A DNA stretch of 64,000 nt from Chaetoderma sp. LZ-2023a (Eukaryota; Mollusca; Caudofoveata; Chaetodermatida; Chaetodermatidae): contig CM067367.1 in NCBI GenBank assembly GCA_034401795.1, positions 81,895,843 to 81,959,842 on the forward strand. The letters are read 5' to 3'. The notes below the pieces were generated by a model. It saw only the letters and a program-made list of their open reading frames with translations, was not told the DNA's origin and ran no database searches. Below are positions 1-10,888 of the stretch, piece by piece (the first letter of the stretch is position 1; each line of letters starts with the position of its first letter). The translations under genes were made by a program, and so were the position numbers.

Positions 1-148
1 GTGTATGCTCTTCCGTCAATAGCTTATTAGCCGCTTTACACGCGGTACCATCTCCAATATAAAAAGTGGGCTTAAGTCTGAACACAAATCCTGATAAATC
101 TATTTAGTTAATGTGGGAGATTAAAAGAATTAATATGATTCCGGGCAC

Positions 149-227
149 ACGCGTATGCGTGCGTGCGTGCGAGGTGCGCGCGTGCGTTCATGCGCACGTG
201 CATTCGTGCGTACGTGTGTGCGTCTAG
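149..227. repeat. GCGT/GCGC-type simple repeat
   Basis: Degenerate alternating purine-pyrimidine tract built from TGCG, TGTG and CGCG steps. No coding meaning is apparent. Confidence 0.8.
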
Positions 228-544
228 ACCTTAAACCCAAATGGAGTTTCAGATTTCAGTAAAATTTACTACGCTACTGCTGGACAGAACTTCCTCAGAA
301 CTGGCGTAGCTATATGTACCGGTCTCCGTATCTCTACTCCTGCTGACTACAACAATTGAATGTGTATTTCTAAAATAATAAAAGAAATTAATCTGGACAG
401 CCAATAAAATAACATATTGATCAAAGTTGTGGACAATATCATTCTCCAATCTCGGTCTTGTCGCTTTTCATTTCGTAGCGTGCAAGTGTGATAATCAAGT
501 TTGTGATACAATTTACTCGGATTCAGCACACTAAAATTAGGTTA

Positions 545-580
545 ACACACACACGCACGCACGCACGCATGCACGCGTAG
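545..580. repeat. AC/ACGC simple repeat
   Basis: Short (AC)n then (ACGC)n tract that directly abuts the truncated left side of the M1 copy starting at 581. Confidence 0.8.
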
Positions 581-756
581 ATGTTTATTAAATAGTAGAC
601 ATACAATTCGTACAACGTGTCGGACTGTTAAGCGTTAAAGACGGACTATACTGAGTCATTTATGCCATAATTAATTATGACGTCACCCTGCACTCCACTT
701 AGTTTTTGACGACATATGACGGCAGATGACGGATGGGTAAATTTGAAAGGTCCATT
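581..756 (+). mobile_element. M1 MITE, right half only
   Basis: Matches the right half of M1: ATGTTTATTAAATAGT, a run like ACAATTCGTACAACGTGTCG, a TGACGTCA-type site, and the outer end GAAAGGTCCATT. The central palindrome and left half are missing and are replaced at the junction by an ACGC microsatellite. Confidence 0.7.
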
Positions 757-1836
757 CCCGATGCCAAGCCTAGATGGAATACAAGAGGATGTTTTTGCAG
801 CCGTAGAACCATTTCGGAGACAAAACCATATTTTCGTTTGCATTACACGGTAAAATCACCATCGAATAACCATTGGGAATCATCATCTGTGACTACATCT
901 TACTGGTAATAATTCACCCGCTAGCCATGTCCACTATATGATATTCGTTCCAAACATCCCTTCTCTTGCCTGAATCAGCTATGGATGGTATTCATTTTTA
1001 TTCTGTGAAAGATTTCATGGGAAAGAAAGCCATATGCAGTCTGATGTGAACATGAATATCTAAGACAAGGAAATACGTTTAGACAATGTAATATATGAAT
1101 TTAAAATACTATAATTAACAACTTCCATGGCATTCATAGATGAGCAGAACAATGTGCCATTTTAGCTTGTTTCAGGTGGTAAGCATGGTGATAGTGATAA
1201 CCTGACTAATTCCGCCTGGCATATGATGACACCGTGACTGTGTTTTCACAAGACACAAAAATAGCATAAGTGGTGATATTGTAATTCGAGAGGCCAAAGA
1301 TCATGACACGTACTAACTGTCTTTTGATCAGGCTAAGTCGTACTATTGCCAGGACATGCATCAGTTATACCTCACATAGATACAGATTTTGAGACCTTAT
1401 TAATTCGTGGGTGTGTTCATTATACTGGTGAATTCTAGGTAATGCGAATCACCACAAAAACGTTTATTTTTATTAACCATTTAGTTGTACCAGACGTGTC
1501 CAGATTGGTGGCATTGCACAATGCGAGGCTTTATTTAGGTAGCAAATTATTTGTTACGGCAATTTCTAATCATTACTTGGTAAAGCTAGATATAACTGTA
1601 TGAGCATGGCTTAGGTAGCATACCATGTTTTCTGTGGTTTTGCTAACTTAACCAAGTTGTCTTGCAGCTCTACTCAAATCAGATTTAATCATACTGGGAA
1701 AAGGTTGTTTAAATATACGCATCCTTCTTACTGTCTTGTCCACATTCCCTTAGCATCCCAAATCCCAAATTGGTCCATCAGAGAAGATGTACTTGAAAAT
1801 AACAACTTGCTTTCAAATCTGGATGTCAATAATAGG
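757..1836. other. no recognised feature
   Basis: AT-rich sequence without an ORF of convincing length or composition, a recognised repeat or an RNA gene on either strand. Confidence 0.5.
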
Positions 1837-1838
1837 TA

Positions 1839-2072
1839 CAGTACAGCTCAGAAATAACTTAACATGTTTCCAAAACAAAATTAAGCATACTGTTGAATAT
1901 TTTTAACTTGATTGCAGTGGCAGACGTTACTGCCTCGGATAACAGTGACCTATCATCAAATTAAACCCAAAATATTCAACAGAACATTTCTTATATCGTG
2001 TTCAAACTTGTACAACCAACATGTTTCTATTTTTGTATTGGAAACATGTTAGGTTATTTCTGAGCTATACTG
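1839..2072. mobile_element. mariner/Tc1-type palindromic MITE (234 bp)
   Basis: The element starts CAGTACAGCTCAGAAATAAC and ends with its near-perfect inverse, giving about 40-bp terminal inverted repeats. TA dinucleotides lie immediately outside both ends (1837-1838 and 2073-2074). CAGT termini and TA duplications are typical of Tc1/mariner MITEs. The centre (about 1890-1982) is a degenerate version of the CTGTTGAATATTTT palindrome also found in M1. Confidence 0.7.
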
Positions 2073-2097
2073 TACATTACTCTGCAACTCAAGTAGC

Positions 2098-2690
2098 TTG
2101 AAATAGATTATCTTCAAGAGAATAGAACTAGATTTTCTTCAAGAGACGGGAAATAGATTATGTTTAAGAGACTGGAACTAGATTATCTTCAGGAGCCTGG
2201 AAATAGATTATCTTTAAGAGAGAGGAACTAGATTATCTTCAGGAGCCTGGAAATAGATTATCTTCAAGAGACTGGAAATAGATTATCTTCAAGAGACTGA
2301 AAATAAATTATCTTGAAGAGACTGGAACTAGATCATCTTCAAGAGACCGAGACTAGATTATATTCAAGTGACTGGACATAGATTATCGTTAAGAGACTGG
2401 AAATAGATTATCTTTAAGAGACTTGCGCTAGATTATCTTCAAGAGACAGGAACTAGATCATCTTTAAGAGACCGGAACTAGATTATCTTTAAGAGACTGG
2501 AACTAGATTATCTTCACGAGACTGGAACTAGATCATCTTCAAGAGACCGGAACTAGATTATCTGTAAGAGACTGGAAATATATTACCTTCAAGAGACTCG
2601 AACTAGATTATCGCTAAGAGACTGGAAATAGATTATCTTCAAGAGACTGGAACTATATTATCTTCAAGAGACTGGAACTAGATTATCGCT
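2098..2690. repeat. 25-bp minisatellite, about 24 copies
   Basis: Head-to-tail array of a 25-bp unit whose commonest form reads GACTGGAACTAGATTATCTT then CAAGA. Units differ by substitutions (AACTAG versus AAATAG, CTTCAAG versus CTTTAAG) but almost never by length, so the 25-bp register holds across the array. Confidence 0.9.
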
Positions 2691-3552
2691 GGTTCTGTGT
2701 GTAGAAGCGTAAAGCAAGTCGATCACAATGTCGTATTATGGGTCTTGATGTGATCTACGATGCAATATGCGCATCACGCTTTTATTAAGATCATCAGCAC
2801 AATGGAGGACTCCCGATGTAGCTCATTCTCGCAACACCATCGGACCGTACTAAATACGTCGTAATTCATCGTACATTACCTCTGGTAGTTTTCTCCCAGA
2901 AAAGCCCGCGCGCAATCGCAGAAAGTAGTTTTCACTCAGTCAATGAAAATGCACGTTACGGTTTTCGCTCGATTTTGACAGTCATTTGTCATTAACGTAA
3001 ACCCCATACGTAAACCACGAAGGCTATCGTCCCTTCAAAAATTTGCGCGAATTTTATATGCGTTTTCTTCGTCTAATTAACTTTGATCACACTGTAGCAA
3101 CATATATGTTGGAAGATCGTATGGCTCCTGTTCTACTACGCGTTCGTTTGTGTACATCCTGATTTAACAATCGCTTAAGACTGCAAGACACCAATTTTTG
3201 TACTGCAGCTGATGCGGTAATTTGGAATAGTATTTCTCTGAACGCTTCCACCACTGAAATCCTAGTATGTCCATATGAAAGCCCCAACATAATTAAAGGT
3301 AACCCCTTTAGTATTTTGGTAACTACTTTGGCTTGAACTGTTTGGCTTAATTATAGGTAGCAAAGCACATTCCAATCAAATTAGTTTCAAATCACTCAAC
3401 ATAATGTGCTTAAGCTCATACATCATAAATGGTCTGTTGTTGTATCTGGTATGTAGTGGTGAGATTGCTAAAATTAGATCTTTTTATTAAGATCTAAAAC
3501 ATTTAATTGTGTATGCTTAATATTATCAAACAATCATCATATCGAAACACAC
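2691..3552. other. no recognised feature
   Basis: No supported gene. A small hairpin around AGATCTTTTTATTAAGATCT (near 3476-3496) is the only local structure noticed. Confidence 0.45.
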
Positions 3553-3611
3553 ATATATTGAATGGAGATTGCTCCTTTAATTATTGAAACCCACAAAGTG
3601 ACAACTATATA

Positions 3612-5272
3612 TACACCTGTGCAAAAGTTAAGCACCACCCTATTTTTACGCACATGCGAGGGTATATTCATGTGCTATGAAGAAAGCAATAGCATAAACA
3701 TTTATGTACCCATCCATCTTAGTGCAAGAGGTAATAATGCAACTAGAGGAATGCTGATTATGATGGTGGGGAAACACTGTATGTTTTTGTTTGAACTTGA
3801 AAACGAGGCCTGAACATGGTTACGTTGACACAACTGACAACTATTGCCCTACAGTTGACACACGTGGCTAGATTGTCATTAATGGTGTCTGAAAACGAAG
3901 TTTAACATCTGTGCACGAGTTTGAGACTGTCATTATTAATACCGGGTATATCCACCTTGTGCCTGGATGACGGCCTGGACACGACGTCTCATGCTGGTCA
4001 CCAACCGACTGATACGCCATTGTGGTATTCGTTGCCATTCAAGATGGAGTGCGTCTGTTAATTCCTGTAGGTTCTGCACAGGAGGATCCCTCCTTCTCAC
4101 CATGTTTCCCAGAATGTCCCAGATGTGCTCAATAGGGTTCATGTCAGGGCTCCTTGCTGGCCATGGTAGGGTTTCGATGGCATTCTGGCGGAGGTATTCA
4201 TGCACAGCTCTAGCACGATGTGGTCGGGCGTTGTCATCCATGAATATAGGGTGGGTTCCAGGTGCATGATTTACAAAATGAGGGACCACAACTCTATCCA
4301 GTATGGAATCTTGATATCTTTGTCCATTTAGTGTGCCAGGTACAGTCAACAGATCCAGCTTACAATCAAATGAGATGCACCCCCATATCATAACGGAACC
4401 TCCACCAAATGGAACTTCTTCCATGATGTTACGTTGGTCGTACGCCGTGCGTCTGGACCCCCATACACGAGTTCGACCATCTGTGGCATGAAGCAGGAAC
4501 CGACTTTCATCGGACCAGTGTACCCGTCTCCAGGATCTCATGTTCCAGTGTCTTCTTTCGTTGCACCACCTCAGACGCTCCTCTTTGTGGTGTGCAGTGA
4601 GGAGAGGACGTCTGACAGGTATCCTAGCTTTCATGCCAGCAGCATGCAGTCTCCTTTTGACGGTAGACATTGACACTCTATTGCGCGTTTCCCATTGCTG
4701 GCTGAGCACTCTGCTGTTGGTGAATGGAGATCTCCTAACAAGGCGTACTAGGGCTCGATCATCACGGGCAGTAGTCTTCTTCGGTCTTCCAGATCTAGGC
4801 CTGTCCTTCACCTCGTTAGTTTGCCCATGTTTTGCAATCAAACGACTGATTACAGTATGGTTAATGTTCAGCTGTCTGCCAATCTCTCTGCATGACAAAC
4901 CAGTGGTATGCATGCCTATGATTTGCCATTTCACACGATCACTTAACCTTCGTCTTGCCATAGCGGTTCACAATCAAGAGCTAATTCTCTCTGTACAAAT
5001 AAACCACGGTCATGAACACAAAATTCCTAATCTTGTCGCCTAAATCTGTATGTAATGTTCTACACCTCAAACTGGACTTTTACATAACTGAACACGTGTG
5101 CTGTTTCCCGCCACGCACGGACATCAAGCGGCATGAAGTCATGCATGCATGTGCATTTCGTACTTGGAATTATGTCAGCTAACGCGGGGACAAAAAGTAT
5201 GGCAGCCTAGTCGTACCATCATGTTTCTACGTTCTATTGTTTTTGCTGGTGCTTAACTTTTGCACAGGTGTA
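3612..5272 (-). mobile_element. Tc1-like DNA transposon, structurally complete
   Basis: A 1,661-bp element with perfect terminal inverted repeats of about 26 bp beginning TACACCTGTGCAAAAGTTAA, flanked by TA at 3610-3611 and 5273-5274. It holds one intact transposase gene on the minus strand. Removing it and one TA rejoins the E repeat: the flanks GTGACAACTATA and TATGTGTAGTCTCGGACATG match the uninterrupted copy near 5984-6020. TA target choice, length and gene content fit the Tc1 group. Confidence 0.93.
3936..4961 (-). CDS. Tc1-like transposase, DD34E, intact
   Basis: A 341-aa protein that should bind the inverted repeats and catalyse cut-and-paste transposition into TA. Residues about 6-60 form the first helix-turn-helix (SCREIGRQLNINHTVISRL), followed by the linker GRPKKTT, which resembles the AT-hook-like GRPR motif. 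A second helix-turn-helix lies at about 65-115. The catalytic triad is visible: D151 in VHWSDESRF, D243 in FMDDNARPH and E278 in SPDMNPIEHIWD. Exactly 34 residues separate the last two, which is the Tc1 signature. Length is normal for the family, and there is no stop or frameshift. The chosen ATG gives the usual short basic N-terminus before the helix-turn-helix. The gene lies wholly within the inverted repeats, so this copy may be young and possibly active; activity is inferred. Confidence 0.95.
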   Translation of the reverse strand: MARRRLSDRVKWQIIGMHTTGLSCREIGRQLNINHTVISRLIAKHGQTNEVKDRPRSGRPKKTTARDDRALVRLVRRSPFTNSRVLSQQWETRNRVSMSTVKRRLHAAGMKARIPVRRPLLTAHHKEERLRWCNERRHWNMRSWRRVHWSDESRFLLHATDGRTRVWGSRRTAYDQRNIMEEVPFGGGSVMIWGCISFDCKLDLLTVPGTLNGQRYQDSILDRVVVPHFVNHAPGTHPIFMDDNARPHRARAVHEYLRQNAIETLPWPARSPDMNPIEHIWDILGNMVRRRDPPVQNLQELTDALHLEWQRIPQWRISRLVTSMRRRVQAVIQAQGGYTRY

Positions 5273-5369
5273 TATGTGTAGTCTCGGACATGGTTGAATG
5301 TTTTGGAGGTAGTCCGACTGGAAGCTGTTGTTGTCATAGATAGCAACCCCACCCACCCTTCAAACGGCC

Positions 5370-5564
5370 TTAACCCTTTAACTCTCACATCGGCTAAACG
5401 GTTTCTGAAGTGGTCCTGGAAATGTCCATTTGCAGTCCAAGAGAAGCCTATTTTTTTAAATTTTACCACTGGAATCATTTCAATGGTAAATTTTCAAAAA
5501 CAGTCTGCAAATGGATATTTTCTTTGAGAAAACTGAAATTTTCTTGAATATATTTAAAGGTTAA
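5370..5564. mobile_element. P (piggyBac-like) MITE inside the E repeat
   Basis: Left end TTAACCCTTTAAC at 5370; right end AAAGGTTAA at 5555-5564. The interior carries the family inverted repeat: GTCCATTTGCAG, AAGAGAAG, TTTTACCACTGGAAT and the inverse AATGGTAAATTTTCAAAAA. TTAA duplication with CCC/GGG ends is the piggyBac pattern. Confidence 0.65.
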
Positions 5565-6419
5565 GAGGTTAAAAACATTCAACAAAATGTTGCAAACACC
5601 ATAGGGGAATGAGATTGATCCTTTAACACTTGAAGCCCCAAAGCATATCCTGAGCTTTATCTTAAATGTGATCTGCAGAGATTCAGCAGTAAGATAGCAC
5701 ATACAAGGTTCATGGTCAGGTTTGTAGACTGAGACTAAGCATAAATCTAACCCTAGAAACCGCTGAAAAACCCAGAGTGCTAATTATATGTCTAGTTAAA
5801 TACTAACCATACTAATTGTTATTATTGTATTAATCTATATTTACTGCATCTGCATTATTATTATTTATGTATTCCTTCAAATAGCCAGTGCAGTTTTCTG
5901 AGCTAGTGTTACTCACTATAAATGTGTGTCTATTCTCCAACACCCAATTATATATAGTGTTAACTATACTACCAATTATATTTGGTGTCAACTATATGTT
6001 TAGGCTCTGACATGTTTCAATGTTTTGGGCCCAGTTTGACTGGAAGCTGTTGTTGCCATGGACAGCACCAGTCGCACTTCAAACTGTCTTAAAACATTCA
6101 ACAAGATGTTCTCTACACCATGGGGGAATGATATTGATCCTTTAACCCTTGAAACCTTAAAGTGTCAACAATATTACGCTAGCTTCAAGATAGTCAGTGT
6201 GGACCTCTATGCTAGAACAACTCCATATAAATGTTGTGTTCTCCAACACCCATGTAACTAAGTATGTAGTGGACTAACCTTAGTCCTTTATCCCTTGAAA
6301 CCCCAGTGTCACTTTATGCCAAGCTTCTGATACGGTGAATGTTTTTGAGGTCAGGTTAACTGGAACCTGTTGTTGTTCTTGGCCTATAAATTTACATTCC
6401 GGCCAAAACCAGCTTCTAC

Positions 6420-6618
6420 AGGTGTGTCAATGTCAATTTGCCGGCCAAAATAAGATTATTTTTTGGAAATGTACCCCTGGAATGAGTGAGCCGATAACTG
6501 AAATCAGTGATTGCAGTGGTAAATTCCCAAAAGTTGCCTCAGGATCTTGCCTTGCAAATGGACTTCAATAAGCAGATTTAAATTTTCATTAAAAAAATCC
6601 TGACCATTTAAGGGTTAA
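6420..6618. mobile_element. P MITE, degenerate
   Basis: Contains GTCAATTTGCCGGCC, CCCCTGGAATGAGTGAG and GCAGTGGTAAATT, and ends in ATTTAAGGGTTAA at 6606-6618. The left end is not clear. Confidence 0.5.
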
Positions 6619-6867
6619 GAATGTAATATGTTGGTGCCAATAAACCAGCGATATGAAAAATACATCATACCCCGAAGACATCATACATGTATATTTATCA
6701 CTCATCATCTCATTTGACTTGCTGTTTTTTCCACAACACAATCCTGTTGACAATAGCTGTGTGCATTTCATCCTGGATGTTCAGTACTGTGCACATTCTG
6801 GATGCAGTTGAATTTGTTTAATTAAACCTTTGATGGTAAAGATTAAGAAAGTTGTTATTTTTACTTA

Positions 6868-7017
6868 GTGAATGTCAATTTGCAGGCTAAGAATTGACAA
6901 TTTATCCCTGGAATGCCTGGCTCGCTTCTCAAGTCAGGCATTCCAGTGATAAATTCTTGAAAATATTCTCAATACCACCGCATAGGGGGGGGGGTCCGGC
7001 TCGACCATTAAAGGGTT
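6868..7017. mobile_element. P MITE
   Basis: Contains ATGTCAATTTGCAGGC, TATCCCTGGAATGCCTGGCT with its inverse CAGGCATTCCAGTGATAAAT, and the right end CATTAAAGGGTT. A run of Gs interrupts the GCCGGC-rich end segment. Confidence 0.6.
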
Positions 7018-7129
7018 CTGTTAGTTGATGAATTTTCAGTGAGCATGTCAGTAATATAGTGTTTGGACCGGTTGAATTTGACATTATTGGTCAGTGGTCA
7101 TCATTTCATAACCAAGTTTTTTCCATTTT

Positions 7130-7460
7130 GGGCCTAACTTCTTTCATTCTTTATTTAAAACGTTCACGTTTCCAGTTAAAGTGTTCATATTTGGAACTTA
7201 GATTTCAATTCTTCATATAGAAATGTTTGTATTTCCATCCTAAATTCTCATACCTTTGCATTTTGCATCCATATTTTGTGTTACTGAACAAGGCAGTTGC
7301 TTTTTAGTCCAGATTTTCTTGTTTCCCGTCAAAGGTTTGGTGTTTCTGACCAGAATCTTAACATTTCCAGCTTAAATGTTCACATTACTCGTCATTTGAA
7401 ATTCTTTTTCAAATTTGAACCCAGATATATGCATATTAACTATCAAAAGTTATATATTTC
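7130..7460. other. T-rich, loosely periodic tract
   Basis: Words such as TTTCCA, GTTCA and TTAAA recur at irregular intervals of roughly 25-35 bases, as in a badly decayed minisatellite. There is no supported gene here. Confidence 0.25.
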
Positions 7461-7534
7461 CGGGTAAACACTTGCTTATAAGCCCAAATTCACTGATTTC
7501 AGGAACAAATATTTGTATTCTCACACATACATGT

Positions 7535-7990
7535 ATTCTTGGTCCATGCAGCTAATACCATCAGCAGAACAGCAGACCCTATTGCACAGATTGTCTTTTT
7601 ATCTGATGCCCGCTCCGTCCTTGAGGCTATCACCAAAGGTAAGCTGCCACAACTTGCAGAAGCACTACAAACCATCAAATGCTTTCGGATAGCATTGCAG
7701 TGGATCATCCCCTCACACTGTGGAGTCCAAGGAAATGAGGAAGCAGACAAGATGGCAAAGGTGGGTGCAGAAGAGAATCAGACAGCAAACAAGGTTACCC
7801 ATACAGAGATGAAGACTATCATCAAGTCACTCTATAGAACACCTCAATCAGAAGATGCCTACCATCATCTCTCGAGGCCAGAGCAAGTGACCATTTTTCG
7901 TCTCAGAACTTGACATAACAGACTAAACCAACACATGTACAGGCGGTTCCACCTTACGACATCGCCTGCTTGTCCTTGTGGAGAAGAGCT
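7535..7990 (+). pseudogene. LINE 3' fragment: RNase H and C-terminal Cys motif
   Basis: The reading frame from about 7539 shows the end of a non-LTR retrotransposon polyprotein. The RNase H domain is recognisable from FLSDARSVLEAI and from WIIPSHCGVQGNEEADKMAK, the W-PSH-G-GNE-AD signature. The frame runs into TGA at 7911-7913 inside the conserved FRLRT-HNRLNQHMYRRF stretch. It then continues through a cysteine motif, SPACPCGEE, before being cut off at about 7990 where an M1 MITE begins. Endonuclease and reverse transcriptase are absent, as expected for a 5'-truncated insertion. LINE clades carrying RNase H include the I, R1 and LOA groups; I cannot assign this fragment more finely. Confidence 0.75.
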
Positions 7991-8337
7991 ATGCCCCGCC
8001 CATCTCAGGCTAAGCTCCACCCACGCCATGCCCGTGTTGTGATCAATCGATCCCTGCACTCTCTGAATCTCAACTTCCATAAAACTGCACAGGTAGGCTG
8101 ATGAATATTTTGAAACTAATTTGACTGGGTGATGTTGCTGCCTATTAGTTTCAAAATATTCAACAGATATGTTTATTAAATAATAAAGACATACAATTCC
8201 TACAACTTGACGGACTACTATGCATTTATGACGGACTAAATCGCGTCATTCATGGCGTAACTGATTATGTCAGCCTACATTTGATGTAGTTGATTATGAC
8301 ATCATATGATTGACTGTAAAACTGGATTCATCAATCG
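7991..8337 (+). mobile_element. M1 MITE
   Basis: Starts in GCCCCGCCCATCTCAGGCTA, contains GATCAATCGATCCCTGCACT, the core palindrome at about 8100-8165 and the CRE-like right half (GATTATGACATCATATGATT). It ends near TTCATCAATCGATT. The LINE fragment joins directly on its left. Confidence 0.8.
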
Positions 8338-9270
8338 ATTCTTCACCCAGTAGGAGCATATTTCTTTCGAATCGATCTACACAATAGTGTGAGAAATGCA
8401 AAATATTACAACAGTAATTACAATCATCTCCAGTGCTTACATGAATAAGACGTGTTGAGATACTGGAGAAAACATGGTCAACTATGGCGAAGGACATGTA
8501 AACGATAATGGCTTCACAACACTACATCCTATGAAAGGAAATGAGTACAACATCACCAATACATGTATCCCATGGCAGATGACATATAGAACAAGATATG
8601 AAACACCAGAGAGCACAAATGCTTTCATTGATGCTAAAACATAAAAGAGACCTGCAGAAACCAGATTGCTTATATTTGTGTGAGTGTGTGAGAATGAAAA
8701 GAAACAGATATGCGACAGAGACAAGAAAATAAGGAAGAACAGCTACACCATCATATCACAAACAAGCGATCGCAAATGGTCATACACGAAACAAAACAAG
8801 GAAAATACACAAATAAGCTATTAGTGCTGCAGCAAGGTCCTAAAAAGTCGCTTAGTTAGCGAACTACCCATACCAAAATATTAGTAAATACTACCTTATA
8901 TCAAAATGACCGCTACAGTGTGTAGAATAAAGATATAACGGATGACAAGCTTGAAAATAATTGCAAATCAACCTATGACCTGGTTTGTGAAGGGGTGGGG
9001 AGTATATTAGATAATGAAGCAATAAGCACCGGCATTGTCTTACTCGCAAGGCGCGTATATTTATGCATGTTTAATAAATGTCGAGGTGTATATTATCACA
9101 ACAATAACTAAAACAATTATAAATCAATCACCATATTCGGGTTTTTTTCCCGGGGTGGAGTGTGTGCGGGGGAGGTAGGCTGTTAATTTGTGATTACTGC
9201 AATTTATCTTTGTTTGCTGGCATATCAGACGTTCCGACCGGATAATTTATAAAAGTAAAGTGCGGGTGTT
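8338..9270. other. no recognised feature
   Basis: AT-rich, with no convincing ORF or repeat. Several short polypurine and G-rich patches occur (8990-9000, 9150-9175). Confidence 0.45.
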
Positions 9271-9277
9271 AAAAAAA

Positions 9278-9280
<3 letters not shown>

Positions 9281-9371
<91 letters not shown>

Positions 9372-9387
9372 TTTTTTTTTTTTTTTT
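9281..9387. repeat. (AT)n microsatellite with poly-T
   Basis: About 87 bases of alternating AT followed by about 20 Ts. Confidence 0.95.
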
Positions 9388-9389
9388 CT

Positions 9390-10380
9390 CACATAACTAT
9401 TACCCAAAAGGCAATACGAAACTGATGCGCCATTTGTAAAATATAGAGAATTGCTAGCAGAATGACAGAATTTAGCATTGCTATCCCTAAAAAGACCGCG
9501 AAACTGTATGTAATGTTAATTTATGAGACGTAAGAATGAAATGACGTTGTTGCCCTTGATCAAGATTCTGTGATGAAGGTAGGCAAAGTTCTCCAACATT
9601 CAAACCCTGGGATGTTTATCTTCAGAAAGTTTCAATACCGTTCAACATGTTCATGGCGGCTTCGCGAGTTGGAAATAGGCAGGTTTGTCAGTCAACAAAA
9701 GTGGAGTTCATCCCATTGCCGTTCACTTCAAACAGAAGCATTTATGCTAAGTACATGCCAACTCGATTGAGATCCTCTATGTATTAAACGAGGTTTATAA
9801 TTGAAACTATCTGGAAATGCGTCTATGCCATTTAATCCAGCCGTATCATATAAAGTCTTTTCTATAACCGATTAATGGCATATTTAAGTAAATACTCAAT
9901 AACCTGATTTGAGATAAATGTAGTAAAGTACCTCTGATTCACAACGGCGTGCACGTATTAGAAAAAAGTATCATTCTCTTTAGCGAAAAATACCATATTG
10001 AAGCTGATTTGAGGATCTTCTCGATGTTATAGCTCAGGAAATTGTATCAGAAAATATATTCTATCATGGAGTTAGAGGAGCAGCGCCTCATTGTTCGAAT
10101 ATGCTATTTAGGCATCTAGTCACCAAACTAAAATCTGTGCGGGATAATGGAACCTGCTTTCGAAATGGTAGCGTGTGAAATCGGGCGATTTCCTTACCTA
10201 TGTTGCAAAGCGTCTTCATTTTATATACTAATATTCTAATCATTTTGATTATTCTCTTCTTTAGATATATTAACGGTAAACAGCTGGTTATTAAACCAAG
10301 ATTCCACTGAATTGTTAGATTTCTGTATCACAAAATATGCCTAGGCTCATTCTGGTACTAACTGTTGATATCTATGACCA
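9390..10380. other. no recognised feature
   Basis: No ORF, repeat or RNA gene could be supported on either strand. Confidence 0.45.
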
Positions 10381-10755
10381 CAATGGACCTTTCCTGTTTT
10401 AGCCATGCCTCGCCCATCTCTATTTAAGCTCGACTCACACCTCGCTCGCGTTGTGATCGATCGATCTCTGAACGTCCTGACTCTCAATTTCCAGAAAACT
10501 ATACAGGTAAGCTGTTGACTATTTTGAAACTAATTTGACTGGGTGGAAGCCCAGTCAAATTGGTTTCAAAACATTCAACAGTATGTTTCTTGAATAACAA
10601 AACACACATTTGTACAACGTGTCGGACTATAACGTGTTAAAGACGGGCTTAATCGAATCATTCATGACGTCATGATTATAACGTCAGCATACACGTCGCG
10701 TAGTTGATTATAACGCCATATGATTGAGTGAGGAAATGGATTCATGAATTACATT
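10381..10755 (+). mobile_element. M1 MITE, near full length
   Basis: Begins CAATGGACCTTTCCTGTTTT, then GATCGATCGATCTCTGAACG, CAGAAAACTATACAGGTAAG, the core palindrome (about 10510-10577), GTACAACGTGTCGGACTA, and CRE-like sites such as CATGACGTCATGATTA. It ends at GGATTCATGAATT. It shows the module order of the family clearly. Confidence 0.85.
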
Positions 10756-10888
10756 GAACAAGGCTGTCTCCAGAATAAACAAGAGCTTCAAGAATAACTA
10801 GTCAACGGTCACCACTCTGCCATCAGTGCCATATACGTTAACCGACACCTGAAATAAATACACGGTGAATATGTTGGTCGATCTTGCG

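Larger units (their letters stand above)
3553..6640. repeat. E repeat: about three partly tandem units, interrupted
   Basis: Three related units share three landmarks in the same order: a GATATTGATCCTTTAACCCT-like stretch with TTGAAACCCC, a GTGTCAACTATATG-like stretch, and a left palindrome arm TTGAATGTTTTGG with ACTGGAAGCTGTTGTTG. Unit 1 (3553-3611 plus 5273-5740) is split by the Tc1 element and a P MITE. Unit 2 (about 5950-6260) is uninterrupted. Unit 3 (about 6270-6640) is split by another P MITE. A further landmark, TATTCTCCAACACCC, recurs near 5929 and 6240. Confidence 0.6.

Noticed and set aside
2098..2690. CRISPR-like array
   Set aside because: Units are contiguous with no spacers, and the genome is clearly eukaryotic; it is a minisatellite.
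4434..5043. Plus-strand ORFs of 79-167 residues within the Tc1 element
   Set aside because: They are shadow frames opposite the intact transposase gene.
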